Positions 6,531 to 14,869 of a DNA stretch of 37,898 nt are shown here, one piece after another (position 1 is the first letter of the stretch; the number at the start of each line of letters is the position of its first letter). Source of the stretch: JAILLW01 sp045629045 (GTDB lineage: Bacteria; Bacillota; Clostridia; Lachnospirales; Lachnospiraceae); the NCBI GenBank assembly GCA_045629045.1, contig JAZQQM010000002.1, forward strand, positions 1 through 37,898. Reading direction: 5' to 3'. Under the pieces are notes generated by a model. That model was not told the origin of the DNA. It searched no databases and saw nothing but the letters and a program-made list of their open reading frames with translations. Both the position numbers and the translations under genes were made by a program.

Positions 6531-7280
6531 CTATTGTTGCTGCCACATCCATTCAGCGGTTCCTTCTATCAGAAACCATTTTTCTCCGATCCTAGCAACC
6601 TTTAATGGTGCTGATGTCGACTCTGTAACATATCCCGACGATCCCATCATTTCCTGCTCATATTTGCATGAAAGCGACGTTTCTACTGTATAAGCCTCGT
6701 CGAAAGAAATACCATATTTTGATTCAATTTCCGATTGTTCATCAGCACTTAAATTCAAGAGTTCTCCCAGCATGTAGGAGTATTCATTGCCATCCGCTTC
6801 TGTTGTAAATCTGAAAACAGCCTGATCGCCAAAGTAATCTCCCCCACGATACTTATTATAAAGATTTTGCATCATACTCTGCATTTTCTCAGGATAGCAA
6901 GCCACAACCCCCTTCACATCCTTATCAAATGCCGCTTGGTAATAAGCATCTATGACATCCTCATAGGAATCATAACCACCTTTTATATTTTGTGAATTTT
7001 TCTCATCTTCATCGTTCACACTTTGCTCAAAATCGTTAGGCTGATTATCAGTTGATTGTCTGTTTCCAGCAATTTTGTTGATTGCCAGTAAGACTATCAT
7101 TATTGCACAAACAATAATTGCCACAATCAGAATAATCCGCTTCCCATCCTTCTTATCTGCCATTGGTTCATTTTGTGCAGGCTTCTTATCAGGCATTCCC
7201 ACATTTTCAATCGATTTTCCACATTTTACGCAGAATTTAGCACCATCCTGTATTTCATTACCACAGTTCGAACAAAACAT
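6531..7280 (-). CDS. zinc-ribbon membrane protein with C-terminal DUF4878-like domain
   Basis: A 249 aa protein. The N-terminus is a double-CxxC zinc ribbon (MFCSNCGNEIQ, KFCVKCGKSI). One membrane span follows at about 49-67 (RIILIVAIIVCAIMIVLLA). An extracellular domain (about 103-249) begins YDSYEDVIDAYYQAAFDKDVKG, the pattern of DUF4878/NTF2-like domains in Gram-positive surface proteins. The ribosome site is AAGGAG. It is third in a minus-strand operon, 14 bp after the MORN protein, which has the same ribbon-span layout. The ribbon should be cytosolic and the C-domain outside. Function unknown. Confidence 0.85.
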   Translation of the reverse strand: MFCSNCGNEIQDGAKFCVKCGKSIENVGMPDKKPAQNEPMADKKDGKRIILIVAIIVCAIMIVLLAINKIAGNRQSTDNQPNDFEQSVNDEDEKNSQNIKGGYDSYEDVIDAYYQAAFDKDVKGVVACYPEKMQSMMQNLYNKYRGGDYFGDQAVFRFTTEADGNEYSYMLGELLNLSADEQSEIESKYGISFDEAYTVETSLSCKYEQEMMGSSGYVTESTSAPLKVARIGEKWFLIEGTAEWMWQQQ

Positions 7281-7294
7281 TTCTCTCTTCTCCT

Positions 7295-8548
7295 TTATTG
7301 ATATACTATACTGTTCCAGTAATTTATATCATTTTCATATGCGTCAATTTCACCATTTTCATATCCATCAAGCATATAATTAGCCCATGCTTTGTTTGCA
7401 GCAATATTGTCAGCCTCCAGCTGTTCCTGATATTCTTGATTTTTCTTCTGTTGATACTGATTCAGCTCAGCAAGCTGTTCTTCACGCGTCTGCCCTTTAT
7501 AAATACTATCCGCATAATGTGGATCGGTGAATGACCGAACCATTTCGCTTCCTAAATAGATCATTGAACCAGCGATAAACAAAGATCCGGTCACACCCAA
7601 TGCATCTAGCTCCTCCGGACTGAGTTCATCTGCGCCCCATGTGGCACCCATAAGAGGATAGCCATCTTCATCAGTCCCTGCATGAAAATACTTTCTTATA
7701 TCTCCTGTTTTTGCATCATATTCCACGCAATGAATTGTTTCTGCAAGACAGTCATCCCTATATTCCGCCACATCATATATTCTGTATGCCGGATGAGGAT
7801 TAATACTTTCTATATCTTCATGGTACTCAATCCACGATCCGATTCCATTACGCTTACCATTTCTCATCTCGCCGGTATAAGTTCTGCACCAATCTCTTAG
7901 GTAATTCTCCTCATAAAGCACCCCTTCTCCGTTCGGAAGACCAAACTCCCAATCACCGTCATAAGAAACTATATTGCCATAAGTTGTGCCAAAATAAGTC
8001 CCTTTCCCCGAAGGTCCCGCTCCTTTCCAATAACCCGTATATACACCATAGCCACCGTCATACGAATATGGTATATCCTCCACGTATATTGTCTCAGCAG
8101 TGCAGGAATGCTGCATACAAGAAGATAACCGGTTTAAGACTGCATTCATATCTTCTTTGGACGCCGTCCAATCCTGCGCAACCGATATCAATTGGATATA
8201 TGAATCCAGCGCTTCCTGACATTCGGGACACTCGTCCGCTATCGCATCAAGGGAAAAATTCTTGATAGTAGTTATGTCAGAATCGGAAATAACTCTATCC
8301 GTTTTACCTGTATTAGAATCAGCTATCTTTTCGTCAGATTTAAAACTCCATGGCCAAAGATCAAAAACTGACACTACTAAAATTGTTACGACTAGAACAA
8401 GCGCGGTAAGAATTATGTACAACTTTCCGGATTTTTTCCTCACAGGTTCAGTTTTATCTACAACCTTAGCATTCGATAACGGATGTCCGCACTTCAAGCA
8501 AAACTTAGATTGATCACTGTTTTCCGCACCACAGTTCACACAGTACAT
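7295..8548 (-). CDS. zinc-ribbon, membrane-anchored MORN-repeat protein
   Basis: A 417 aa protein: zinc ribbon (MYCVNCGAEN, KFCLKCGHPL), membrane span at about 42-66, then an extracellular part. A region of about 150-220 has MORN-type repeats: YTGYWKGAGPSGKGTYFG, YDGDWEFGLPNGEGVLYE, YTGEMRNGKRNGIGSWIEY. MORN units are short beta-hairpins often tied to membranes or lipids. The C-terminal part is charged and helical (about 360-410, rich in Q, E and N). An AGGAGG ribosome site precedes the ATG. It lies between a lipoprotein gene (35 bp gap) and a second ribbon protein (14 bp gap). The three probably form one envelope-associated unit (inferred). Confidence 0.87.
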   Translation of the reverse strand: MYCVNCGAENSDQSKFCLKCGHPLSNAKVVDKTEPVRKKSGKLYIILTALVLVVTILVVSVFDLWPWSFKSDEKIADSNTGKTDRVISDSDITTIKNFSLDAIADECPECQEALDSYIQLISVAQDWTASKEDMNAVLNRLSSCMQHSCTAETIYVEDIPYSYDGGYGVYTGYWKGAGPSGKGTYFGTTYGNIVSYDGDWEFGLPNGEGVLYEENYLRDWCRTYTGEMRNGKRNGIGSWIEYHEDIESINPHPAYRIYDVAEYRDDCLAETIHCVEYDAKTGDIRKYFHAGTDEDGYPLMGATWGADELSPEELDALGVTGSLFIAGSMIYLGSEMVRSFTDPHYADSIYKGQTREEQLAELNQYQQKKNQEYQEQLEADNIAANKAWANYMLDGYENGEIDAYENDINYWNSIVYQ

Positions 8549-8582
8549 ACCTCTCTATTCCTCCTACAACACCAATAGTTAA

Positions 8583-10034
8583 TTATTTCTTATAAGCTTG
8601 ATTAAACTGAACATTTACGGCATCTTTTCCGAGAGTAGCCTGATCAAACGGTGTGCCATCGAGTTTACGATAGAGAAGGCTACCGTCAGGAACATATTTG
8701 AAACCTTCAGCGATTGAAATAACATAACTCTCATAGTCCATATCTGTGTACAACGTTCCGTCAAAAGCTGAAATATCATCTGAAATATCATAAAGCTTAC
8801 CGGACTTATCAATTAGATAATAAGTGCGTCCGCTTGTGTCAGAGCCGATAAAAACGATAAATCCATTCTCGAAATAATATGACCATTCGTTTAAACATGC
8901 CACATTTTCCACGCCGCCAACAGGCTCGTATACCTGATTGCCTGATTTATCAACAAGCGTAAAATAGTATTTCCCATCAGCACCCCTAAGTTCCACAGGC
9001 GCATATCCGTCTTTGAACTGACCTAATTCAACCACCTCAACACCCTCGGGATAGTCCGGAATACTTACCACAAGATTAAAGTCTTTATCATACCATCCGT
9101 TAAGAGTTCCATTGCTAAGTTCTCGAGACAAATTCTCATATTCAGAAGCGAACTCGGTTGCATAGTAAAGATTTCCTACTACAGTGTCTACATAACCATA
9201 TGTACCGCCACCGTGATAGCATAAAGGAATGACATCCTCACTTCCGAGTATTTGCACCATATACCCTTTAATTGTTTCAACATCCATGTTGGAATAAATA
9301 TTATTGTCACATAAATCTATGTATAATCCATCAATAATGCCCACAGCGCCGTCAACTATATCTCCATTATCCAAGAATCTCAGTGCTTTCCGGTAAAGTC
9401 GCCTGGAAACCTCGATTTCATCAGACTTAATATTGCCATTTTTATCTATCCAATAAACAACAGTATGATTTCCGTCAAAACCGCTACTTGTTTTTTCTAT
9501 CAAGTATAACCCATTATGCGATCCAAGAAACTTTAAATCAGTATTATCATCACCGTCTTCACTGGAAGCAAGCAATTCACCGTTTACATCATAAATTGCA
9601 TATCCATACGCATCTAACTCTCTGGACGGACTTACGACAGACGCACCATCATAGAAAGGTGTCGCTTCCACCGGGTCATATGTGATTCCGTTCGCCGCAT
9701 CGTTATTGCTTACCTTTATTCCTTCAGACGCATTATCAAGCGTAAATTTGATATTTCCGTCTGTATCAACTACTGCAAGCTGATTAGGAGTCTCAGTACG
9801 CACCCAAGCATAACCTTCTGAAAAAACATATGGCATGCTCGCCTGAATTGCTATTGTCCCTGTGATTGTTTCATTTTCTGTCTCATCCGATTCTATTACA
9901 TTTTCTTCTATTTTTTCTGGTTCTGGGGTAACAGTAAAAGAATCATCTCCCACTTCTTTTCTTCCACAGCCTGATAAGATACTTCCAACCAAGACTCCAA
10001 CCATAAAAAATGATAATACCTTCTTGTTTCCCAT
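8583..10034 (-). CDS. lipoprotein with WG-like beta repeats
   Basis: A 483 aa predicted lipoprotein: signal peptide with lipobox LSGC (Cys about 23), then an acidic Glu/Thr linker. Repeated units follow of the form xxVDTDGNIKFTLD, YAIYDVNGELLA, VYWIDKNGNIK, TLVDKSGNQVYEP and YLIDKSGKLYDIS. These resemble WG or KWG repeats, which build beta-propeller-like surface domains. It is the first gene of the minus-strand operon ending at 6531. The ribosome site is GGAG. It is probably outside the cell, attached to the membrane by lipid. The ligand is unknown. Confidence 0.83.
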   Translation of the reverse strand: MGNKKVLSFFMVGVLVGSILSGCGRKEVGDDSFTVTPEPEKIEENVIESDETENETITGTIAIQASMPYVFSEGYAWVRTETPNQLAVVDTDGNIKFTLDNASEGIKVSNNDAANGITYDPVEATPFYDGASVVSPSRELDAYGYAIYDVNGELLASSEDGDDNTDLKFLGSHNGLYLIEKTSSGFDGNHTVVYWIDKNGNIKSDEIEVSRRLYRKALRFLDNGDIVDGAVGIIDGLYIDLCDNNIYSNMDVETIKGYMVQILGSEDVIPLCYHGGGTYGYVDTVVGNLYYATEFASEYENLSRELSNGTLNGWYDKDFNLVVSIPDYPEGVEVVELGQFKDGYAPVELRGADGKYYFTLVDKSGNQVYEPVGGVENVACLNEWSYYFENGFIVFIGSDTSGRTYYLIDKSGKLYDISDDISAFDGTLYTDMDYESYVISIAEGFKYVPDGSLLYRKLDGTPFDQATLGKDAVNVQFNQAYKK

Positions 10035-10226
10035 AATTATTCTCCACTTTAGTTTTTTATACGCACAACTAAAATGCCCAACCTCTATTCTCCGTAAGTC
10101 GGGTATATTTAACTATAGTTATTGCTAATGTTGTATTGTATCAGATTATTCTCCCAACGTAAAGGATGTTTTAAATTAACAATAGTAAATACAGAGCATT
10201 AAAAGCTCACACGGAGATACAATATT

Positions 10227-10586
10227 ATGCTATGCAAAAGTAAACCAGTTATCGAGGAATTGGACTTCAAGTCTATAGGAAACAAAATAAAGGAAAGACG
10301 TATAGAACTGTCTCTTACACAGGAATATATTGCAGGTCTTCTTGACGTGAATCCGAGTCATATCAGCAATATAGAGAATGGTCATGCCCGTCCTTCGCTT
10401 ATAATCCTTGTTAAGATTGCTAATATACTTAACTGCAGCATTGACAGATTTCTTGGAACCGAGTATTTCTATGGTGGCAAGACCGAAGCAGGCAACTTCC
10501 CCATTGAAAAGCAGATAGAGCTCGCCCTTTCAGACAAATCCCAGAAAGTTAAAGAGCAAATATTATCAATAATAGACATTCTGTAA
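10227..10586 (+). CDS. Xre-family transcriptional regulator
   Basis: A 119 aa protein with a canonical HTH_3 domain at about 16-72 (IGNKIKERRIELSLTQEYIA, then VNPSHISNIENGHARPSL), followed by a helical tail (about 90-119). Weak ribosome site (GGAGA). It is divergent from the envelope operon at 10034 with a 190 bp shared spacer, so it may regulate that operon and itself (inferred from position). Unlike phage repressors it has no protease domain. Confidence 0.88.
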   Translation: MLCKSKPVIEELDFKSIGNKIKERRIELSLTQEYIAGLLDVNPSHISNIENGHARPSLIILVKIANILNCSIDRFLGTEYFYGGKTEAGNFPIEKQIELALSDKSQKVKEQILSIIDIL

Positions 10587-10752
10587 AAGAAAAATCAGTT
10601 TAATCTAAACACTTCTGCATCCTAATTATTACTTGTCTTTCTATCATTTCCCATAACACAATATCGCAAGCACCCCCTTCCACTGTTCGCATGACATGAA
10701 CCTTCTTTGACAGCCTACGCCGCCCAGATCCATATCAAAAAAGGAGGCAGTC

Positions 10753-10833
10753 ATGATGAATTACATAGAATTTAAAGAAGAAGTTATAGGTCATATCCCG
10801 GAATACTTACCGGAAGTATTTGCTAGGTACTGA
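10753..10833 (+). pseudogene. truncated N-terminus of a DUF5688-family gene
   Basis: AAGGAGG followed by ATGATG starts MMNYIEFKEEVIGHIPEYLP and stops after 26 codons. MNY.EFKEEV..I..YLP is how DUF5688 proteins of Lachnospiraceae usually begin (from memory of the family). An intact but divergent DUF5688 gene lies at 15259. The rest of the gene is absent, so this is a deletion relic with its ribosome site intact. A genuine short peptide is less likely. Confidence 0.5.
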
Positions 10834-10850
10834 TGTAGCCGTAGGTTACA

Positions 10851-10887
10851 CAAAATAAGAAAGAGTAGCGGTTATAATCCACTACTC
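10851..10887 (-). terminator. terminator of the fic gene
   Basis: On the minus strand GAGTAGTGG pairs with CCGCTACTC across ATTATAA and is followed by TTTCTTATTTT. It lies 60 bp past the stop of the Fic gene. Confidence 0.6.
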
Positions 10888-10946
10888 CTCAATATTACGT
10901 ATAAAAGAACAGTTATAAAAGGCACACATCTTCTGCGTAATAACTA

Positions 10947-12092
10947 TCAGACGATGAAACGGTATCTTCCTTTCCCTGCACCGATTATCTTTTCTGTCAG
11001 ATGCAATGAATACATCTTTCCCAGCAATGTAGACGCCGGTTTTTCTGTGATCTTTAATACATCAATAACATCTGCACGACCGAATACTTTTTCAACTCCA
11101 AAAGCATCATATAGCTTAGCAATGTTTTCCTTCGTCCGAGATGAAATTTCCTTGGAATTTAGAGTCTCCAAAATGTTGTTTTTATCCTCGATGTGTTGTT
11201 TAATGTGTTGTTTAATGTGTTGTTTATCATCGAAATGTGTTGTATCACCCCATCGGATATGCATATATCGGTTTTTCAATTCATTGTTTTCGCCCATAAG
11301 CAGATTTCTAAGGAATGTCTCAAGAAAAGACATATCCTCATAAATGCCATTCTTCACATCTCTGTAATTTGCTCTTACAAGTGAATTCCTGAAATACCAT
11401 GCATTTTTTGCGAACACATCATTTGTCACATTAAACCCCATCGACCGAAGATACTTTATGAAAAATACAGCGGTTGTCCGGGTATTCCCTTCACAAAAAA
11501 TATGTATCTGCCATAATCGCGAAATAAATCTTGCAAGATGCCTTATAATCTCACTCATTGTCAGATCCGCATAAGAAAACTCCTGCTCTGTCTTAAAATC
11601 GTAATCCAACGTCTCACGAAGTTCCAATGCTCCGCCATACATAACTGAAGCACCGTCAAGCACCCACTCATCTTTTCTGATATTATAGTCCCTAATCTTA
11701 CCTGCATGAGAAAACACCCCAGTAAATAGCCGTCGATGAATGGAGATATACTGCGCTGGAGAAAAAATGAATGAACTATCTGATAAAATCTCGGCAATAT
11801 GAACAGAAACCTTGTCTGCCTCCTCAGTTCCCTCGGGAATATGATTAGCAGACTCTTTGTAGTAACTGTCTATCCTCTTCTTAACTTCATCAATAGAAAT
11901 ATTGCCGTCAATATTTTCTTTTGCTGTATCAAGCAAATACTCAGAAGGACGCAATTTATCAACATCCTGCAAACCTACTGCAGTCTGCCACGCATAGGCT
12001 TTATCCGCCTTATCAGGTTCTCCAAGCTTTATATATTCCTCGAAGGGATCTCTCTTCAATTCCTCAATTTGTTCTTTCTTTTTATCTTCCAT
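10947..12092 (-). CDS. Fic-domain protein (probable AMP transferase)
   Basis: A 381 aa Fic-family protein. Fic enzymes usually transfer AMP from ATP to Ser, Thr or Tyr of a target protein. The Fic motif is IHIFCEGNTRTTAVFF, keeping the catalytic His and the GNxR phosphate-binding residues; the usual HPF is HIF. Upstream, the segment FSPAQYISIHRRLFTGV with HAGKIRDYNI is typical of the family. A C-terminal winged-helix-like tail (about 310-381) suggests DNA binding or self-regulation. An odd KQHIKQHIKQHI stretch, from 12 bp DNA repeats (about 11192-11228), precedes it. I chose the ATG with AGAGG upstream; a TTG 36 bp upstream is possible. No antitoxin gene is adjacent, and I see no clear (S/T)xxxE(G/N) inhibitory motif. 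Confidence 0.88.
   Translation of the reverse strand: MEDKKKEQIEELKRDPFEEYIKLGEPDKADKAYAWQTAVGLQDVDKLRPSEYLLDTAKENIDGNISIDEVKKRIDSYYKESANHIPEGTEEADKVSVHIAEILSDSSFIFSPAQYISIHRRLFTGVFSHAGKIRDYNIRKDEWVLDGASVMYGGALELRETLDYDFKTEQEFSYADLTMSEIIRHLARFISRLWQIHIFCEGNTRTTAVFFIKYLRSMGFNVTNDVFAKNAWYFRNSLVRANYRDVKNGIYEDMSFLETFLRNLLMGENNELKNRYMHIRWGDTTHFDDKQHIKQHIKQHIEDKNNILETLNSKEISSRTKENIAKLYDAFGVEKVFGRADVIDVLKITEKPASTLLGKMYSLHLTEKIIGAGKGRYRFIV
11192..11228 (-). repeat. 12 bp tandem repeats inside the fic gene
   Basis: Three near-identical units of TTGTTTAATGTG encode KQHI repeats in the Fic protein. Unit gain or loss would stay in frame and change the linker length by four residues. Confidence 0.8.
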
Positions 12093-12206
12093 AAAATGCC
12101 TCTTACTGTTTGATTCTTTCACTTGCAACTATCCTCTGAACGTTTTAAAGTATGTTTTATTATCTGATCTTAGTCCTTTACCGTTCCAATAAGACAGACC
12201 TATCTC

Positions 12207-12890
12207 TTATGCCTTTTCGGCTAAAAGTTCTCTCTTATACTTGTAGTATGTATTCTTATCAATGCCGAGCATCGAAATAAGATCCTTATCCGTATTACTT
12301 CCACCAAATGCTTTACTGTATTTAAGCATTTTTTTCTTGCACAACTCAGCTTTTTTTGTATCTACTCTAGTTCCTCTAGCGCGTCCAATCTGTTTTCCCT
12401 TACGTCTTGCCGTTTCGATTCCTTGCTTTGTACGTTCAGAAAGATCATCGCGTTCCTTTTGGGCTTGTTCAAATGCAATCCGAATCTGCTGTTCTGCAAG
12501 GGTCAGTAGATATTCATTAACACCTTCAAGTATCACATCCACGTCAGTTCCGGTCATTGGAACCATTGTCTTTGTGGCATCACGATACACGCTGGTATTG
12601 ATATATGGTTCATTAATATACATAAGATTTACGCCGTTATCGTAGAGTTCTTTATACATTTTAAAGCCCTCTTCCGCATTTCTGCTCATTCTGGAAACCG
12701 AATCAAAAATAATAGTATCTCCGGCATCTACCCTATCAAGCAGCTTCTGAAGTTCTATTCTTCCGGTTCTCTTTGTGCCGGTGAACACTTCCTGATATAT
12801 CTTGGCAGAAGGTTCTAAAGCTATAATGTTACGTATCTGCCTATCAATATCCTGTTTTGCTGTTGAAATTCTAGCGTATCCGTATATCAT
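12207..12890 (-). CDS. small serine recombinase (resolvase/invertase)
   Basis: A 227 aa serine recombinase. The start is set at MIYGYARIST because GGAGG lies just before that ATG; an in-frame ATG 18 bp upstream would overlap this site. Catalytic Ser9 is in YARISTAKQ; the conserved SRMSRNAEEG block and a helical E-region (RIAFEQAQKERDDLSERTKQG) follow. The C-terminal HTH (SNTDKDLISMLGIDKNTYYKYKREL) should bind its crossover site. This is the resolvase/Pin type that resolves multimers or inverts DNA. An unusual VPMTGTDVDVILEGVN stretch lies mid-protein. It stands next to a replication-like region (13162-13531), as expected of a plasmid resolvase. It is not homologous in length or layout to the large recombinase at 223. 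Confidence 0.92.
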   Translation of the reverse strand: MIYGYARISTAKQDIDRQIRNIIALEPSAKIYQEVFTGTKRTGRIELQKLLDRVDAGDTIIFDSVSRMSRNAEEGFKMYKELYDNGVNLMYINEPYINTSVYRDATKTMVPMTGTDVDVILEGVNEYLLTLAEQQIRIAFEQAQKERDDLSERTKQGIETARRKGKQIGRARGTRVDTKKAELCKKKMLKYSKAFGGSNTDKDLISMLGIDKNTYYKYKRELLAEKA

Positions 12891-13039
12891 AACAGACCTC
12901 CTTCCCATCTGCCGAATATGAATCTTAACGACCGTTTATATTCATATAAAATAATAACACTTATTATCGTATCTCGCAAGTGCATTTTATTACTTTTTAA
13001 ACGCATCCTCTAAATGCATATAATAAGAAACCAGATTGA

Positions 13040-13138
13040 CATGAGCCTCGCGGAGCTGTGATTACTTGGCAAAGCGGCAACCTAGCCTTAGGGTAGTTTG
13101 CCAAAGGCGGAAAGCCTATCACAACTCCTACTCATGTA
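13040..13138. other. structured element B (covaries with element A)
   Basis: Same plan as 2294-2397. The outer helix ACATGAG/CTCATGT extends further through AGATT/AATCT. The variable helix is GGAGCTGTGAT with ATCACAACTCC (10 of 11 paired), different in sequence from element A. The inner hairpin is GGCAA...TTGCC with loop TTA; the small hairpin is AGGC-GGAAA-GCCT. TTGGCAAA can alternatively pair with TTTGCCAA. It lies 149 bp upstream of the resolvase start. Confidence 0.65.
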
Positions 13139-13531
13139 AATCTAGTTTCATTATCTAATCATGTATAGAAAGTTTCGGATATTCTATACATAGCAAATCG
13201 GGATCTTTATGCCTGAAATCGTAGCTTTTCATCGCTTTTTCAATCATGTTCAAAAAGTGTATAGACTTTACGTATAGAAACTCACACCCCGCAAATCAAG
13301 CAAAATCAATATCAGTGAGGATATGTATAGAATGTATAGGTATTTTTGTAACTCATTTCATAACTCCAATTATGCATTTACGTATTGTGCGTTATGAGTT
13401 ATAATACTTATATACGCACGCAATTACTACATCTTTTACTATATTTGATGCTACGTCTTGCGAGTTAGTAACGAGTTAGTGTTATAATGTAGTAGCATTT
13501 ACTACTTCTTTTATAATCGGAAGGAGTCACC
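13139..13531. other. putative replication origin with iteron-like repeats
   Basis: TGTATAGAA or a close variant occurs six times: 13162-13170; inverted at 13182-13190; 13258-13266 (ends AC); 13271-13279 (starts C); 13324-13332; 13333-13340 (ends GG). The first two form a 9 bp inverted repeat; the last two are head to tail. Further on are TAACTCAT/ATGAGTTA inverted blocks (13350-13400). The array stands immediately upstream of the probable initiator gene, as in iteron-bearing plasmid origins. Origin function is inferred. Confidence 0.5.
13458..13488 (+). promoter_or_regulatory. promoter of the initiator gene with direct repeats
   Basis: TTGCGA (13458) and TATAAT (13483) are spaced 19 bp. Between them CGAGTTAGT is repeated with an 11 bp period (13461 and 13472), so both copies face the same side of the helix. 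This is a likely self-regulation site. Confidence 0.45.
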
Positions 13532-14713
13532 ATGAAGGAACAAAAACCAAAAACCCTCAAACTCTCCCAAACCACAAAAACCCTTTCCGCTACATTCTAC
13601 GCTGAACAGCTTCCGGATGGGGAAGATGCATTTTATAATGCTATAAAAGCCATCTCGCCTTCAGACCTCATTGTTGTTGCAATAAAGCATCTTGGAACAG
13701 CCGTAAAAAAGAATCACTATCATGTAATAATCAAGAAGGTAGATCGAAACGGATCGTTCGTAGTCAGGAGTACCCTCAAAAATATACATGTTGTATTTCG
13801 TCCAATCGAAGATGATGTATTACTCTCCAATCACGGCATAGAGACGACCGGATCCTTCTCCTCATGCCTGCTATACCTTTTACATCAATCATATTCAGCG
13901 AAAAGACTTCACAAACACCCTTATGAGATATCAGATCTCGTTTCAAATGTACCACCAGATGTGATTCGCGATATATTAGATGGATGTTCCACCTCATCAA
14001 CAAAGCTAAAGACCGATGATATGTTAGATGCAGCTCGTGATGCCGGCTATAGTCTTTCAGATTTTGATAATATGATTGAATCCCTGAACATCAAGGGATT
14101 GTCATCTTCGATGGAAAGCCGCATGAGGAATGCATACTTTTCCGGAGCTGAAAAATCCGTTAGAGAAGGTCGATTTATTAATAGACTATGCCTTAATATT
14201 TCATTTGAATATGGCGAATACTCTTATAGCACTATTTTAGCTGCCATCACAGATGCTCTTTCTGAAAAATCAACAGTTGTATTTGACGGAAGCATTCAAA
14301 AGACAATTCGCATCATGCCCAGCACTGATGCTGTAATAATGCATAACCCGGATATAGATTATTGCCCCCGCTACATCAACAAATTTTTAAGCCAGAATGT
14401 TGAGCTGTTAAGAAGCACGACGAACTTTGACCTAATTGATAGCAAGGCAATTTGGGCAGGCGGCTTCTTTATATGCTTAGGATTTCCTAACGATCTCTCT
14501 CATAGAGATATTAAGTGTTCATGGTTTTTTCAATGTAAAGTTTCCGGCAACAACCTGATATGCGAATCTACACCAAGTAATGTAAATGAATTCAAAGACG
14601 CAGCAGCCATACGCGCTAAATATGATTATTTCAAGCAAAGATTTAATAACAGCTTAGCAAAACTTAAATCTCATCCTTCTAATGACATCTTCTTTCAGAA
14701 TCTTAACGATTAA
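13532..14713 (+). CDS. probable rolling-circle (HUH) replication initiator
   Basis: A 393 aa protein. The N-terminal third fits the pMV158/Rep_2 layout: motif I area ATFYAEQLP (about 21-29), HUH motif KNHYHVII (about 64-71), and motif III YLLHQSYSAKRLHKHPYEISDLVSN-like spacing (near 115-140), where a Tyr would attack the origin. The C-terminal two thirds are not recognised; no helicase motifs are visible. The ribosome site is GGAAGGAG. Position supports the call: iteron-like repeats lie just upstream, a resolvase is divergent, and a terminator follows. Family assignment is by motif only; a relaxase-like role is possible. It is larger than pMV158 RepB (about 210 aa). Confidence 0.6.
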   Translation: MKEQKPKTLKLSQTTKTLSATFYAEQLPDGEDAFYNAIKAISPSDLIVVAIKHLGTAVKKNHYHVIIKKVDRNGSFVVRSTLKNIHVVFRPIEDDVLLSNHGIETTGSFSSCLLYLLHQSYSAKRLHKHPYEISDLVSNVPPDVIRDILDGCSTSSTKLKTDDMLDAARDAGYSLSDFDNMIESLNIKGLSSSMESRMRNAYFSGAEKSVREGRFINRLCLNISFEYGEYSYSTILAAITDALSEKSTVVFDGSIQKTIRIMPSTDAVIMHNPDIDYCPRYINKFLSQNVELLRSTTNFDLIDSKAIWAGGFFICLGFPNDLSHRDIKCSWFFQCKVSGNNLICESTPSNVNEFKDAAAIRAKYDYFKQRFNNSLAKLKSHPSNDIFFQNLND

Positions 14714-14743
14714 TCCTTATTTCAGATAGCAAAAAACTATACT

Positions 14744-14770
14744 AAAACCTGACTTCGGTCAGGTTTTTTA
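14744..14770 (+). terminator. Rho-independent terminator
   Basis: AACCTGA-cTTCGg-TCAGGTT followed by TTTTTA, 30 bp after the initiator gene; a stable UUCG-type loop. Confidence 0.92.
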
Positions 14771-14826
14771 TTTGGGCAGTTATCACCGCCCCCAACTAAA
14801 TAATTAAAGCGAAAACTATAGATCAA

Positions 14827-14869
14827 TTTTGGCATGTATTCATGCCGGAAAGGAGATTTCATGCCAAAA
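14827..14869 (+). promoter_or_regulatory. mutually exclusive helices around a ribosome site
   Basis: GGCATG (14831-14836) can pair with CATGCC (14841-14846) as a tight hairpin next to the GGAAAGGAG ribosome site. Alternatively TTTTGGCATG (14827-14836) pairs perfectly over 10 bp with CATGCCAAAA (14860-14869), which contains the start codon and loops out the ribosome site. The two cannot coexist. This could be a translational switch, or the repeats may be a DNA operator. Confidence 0.45.

Larger units (their letters stand above)
10587..10946. other. spacer with a gene relic and a terminator
   Basis: This gap holds no full gene. It contains a good ribosome site followed by a 26-codon frame (10753-10833) that looks like the start of a DUF5688 gene, and a minus-strand hairpin terminator at 10851-10887. 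I see nothing else. Confidence 0.5.

Noticed and set aside
10947..12908. Fic plus resolvase as a toxin-antitoxin pair
   Set aside because: The neighbour is a clear serine recombinase, and no small antitoxin gene adjoins the Fic gene.
13162..13341. TGTATAGAA repeats as a CRISPR array
   Set aside because: Repeats are 9 bp, partly inverted and irregularly spaced; iterons fit better.
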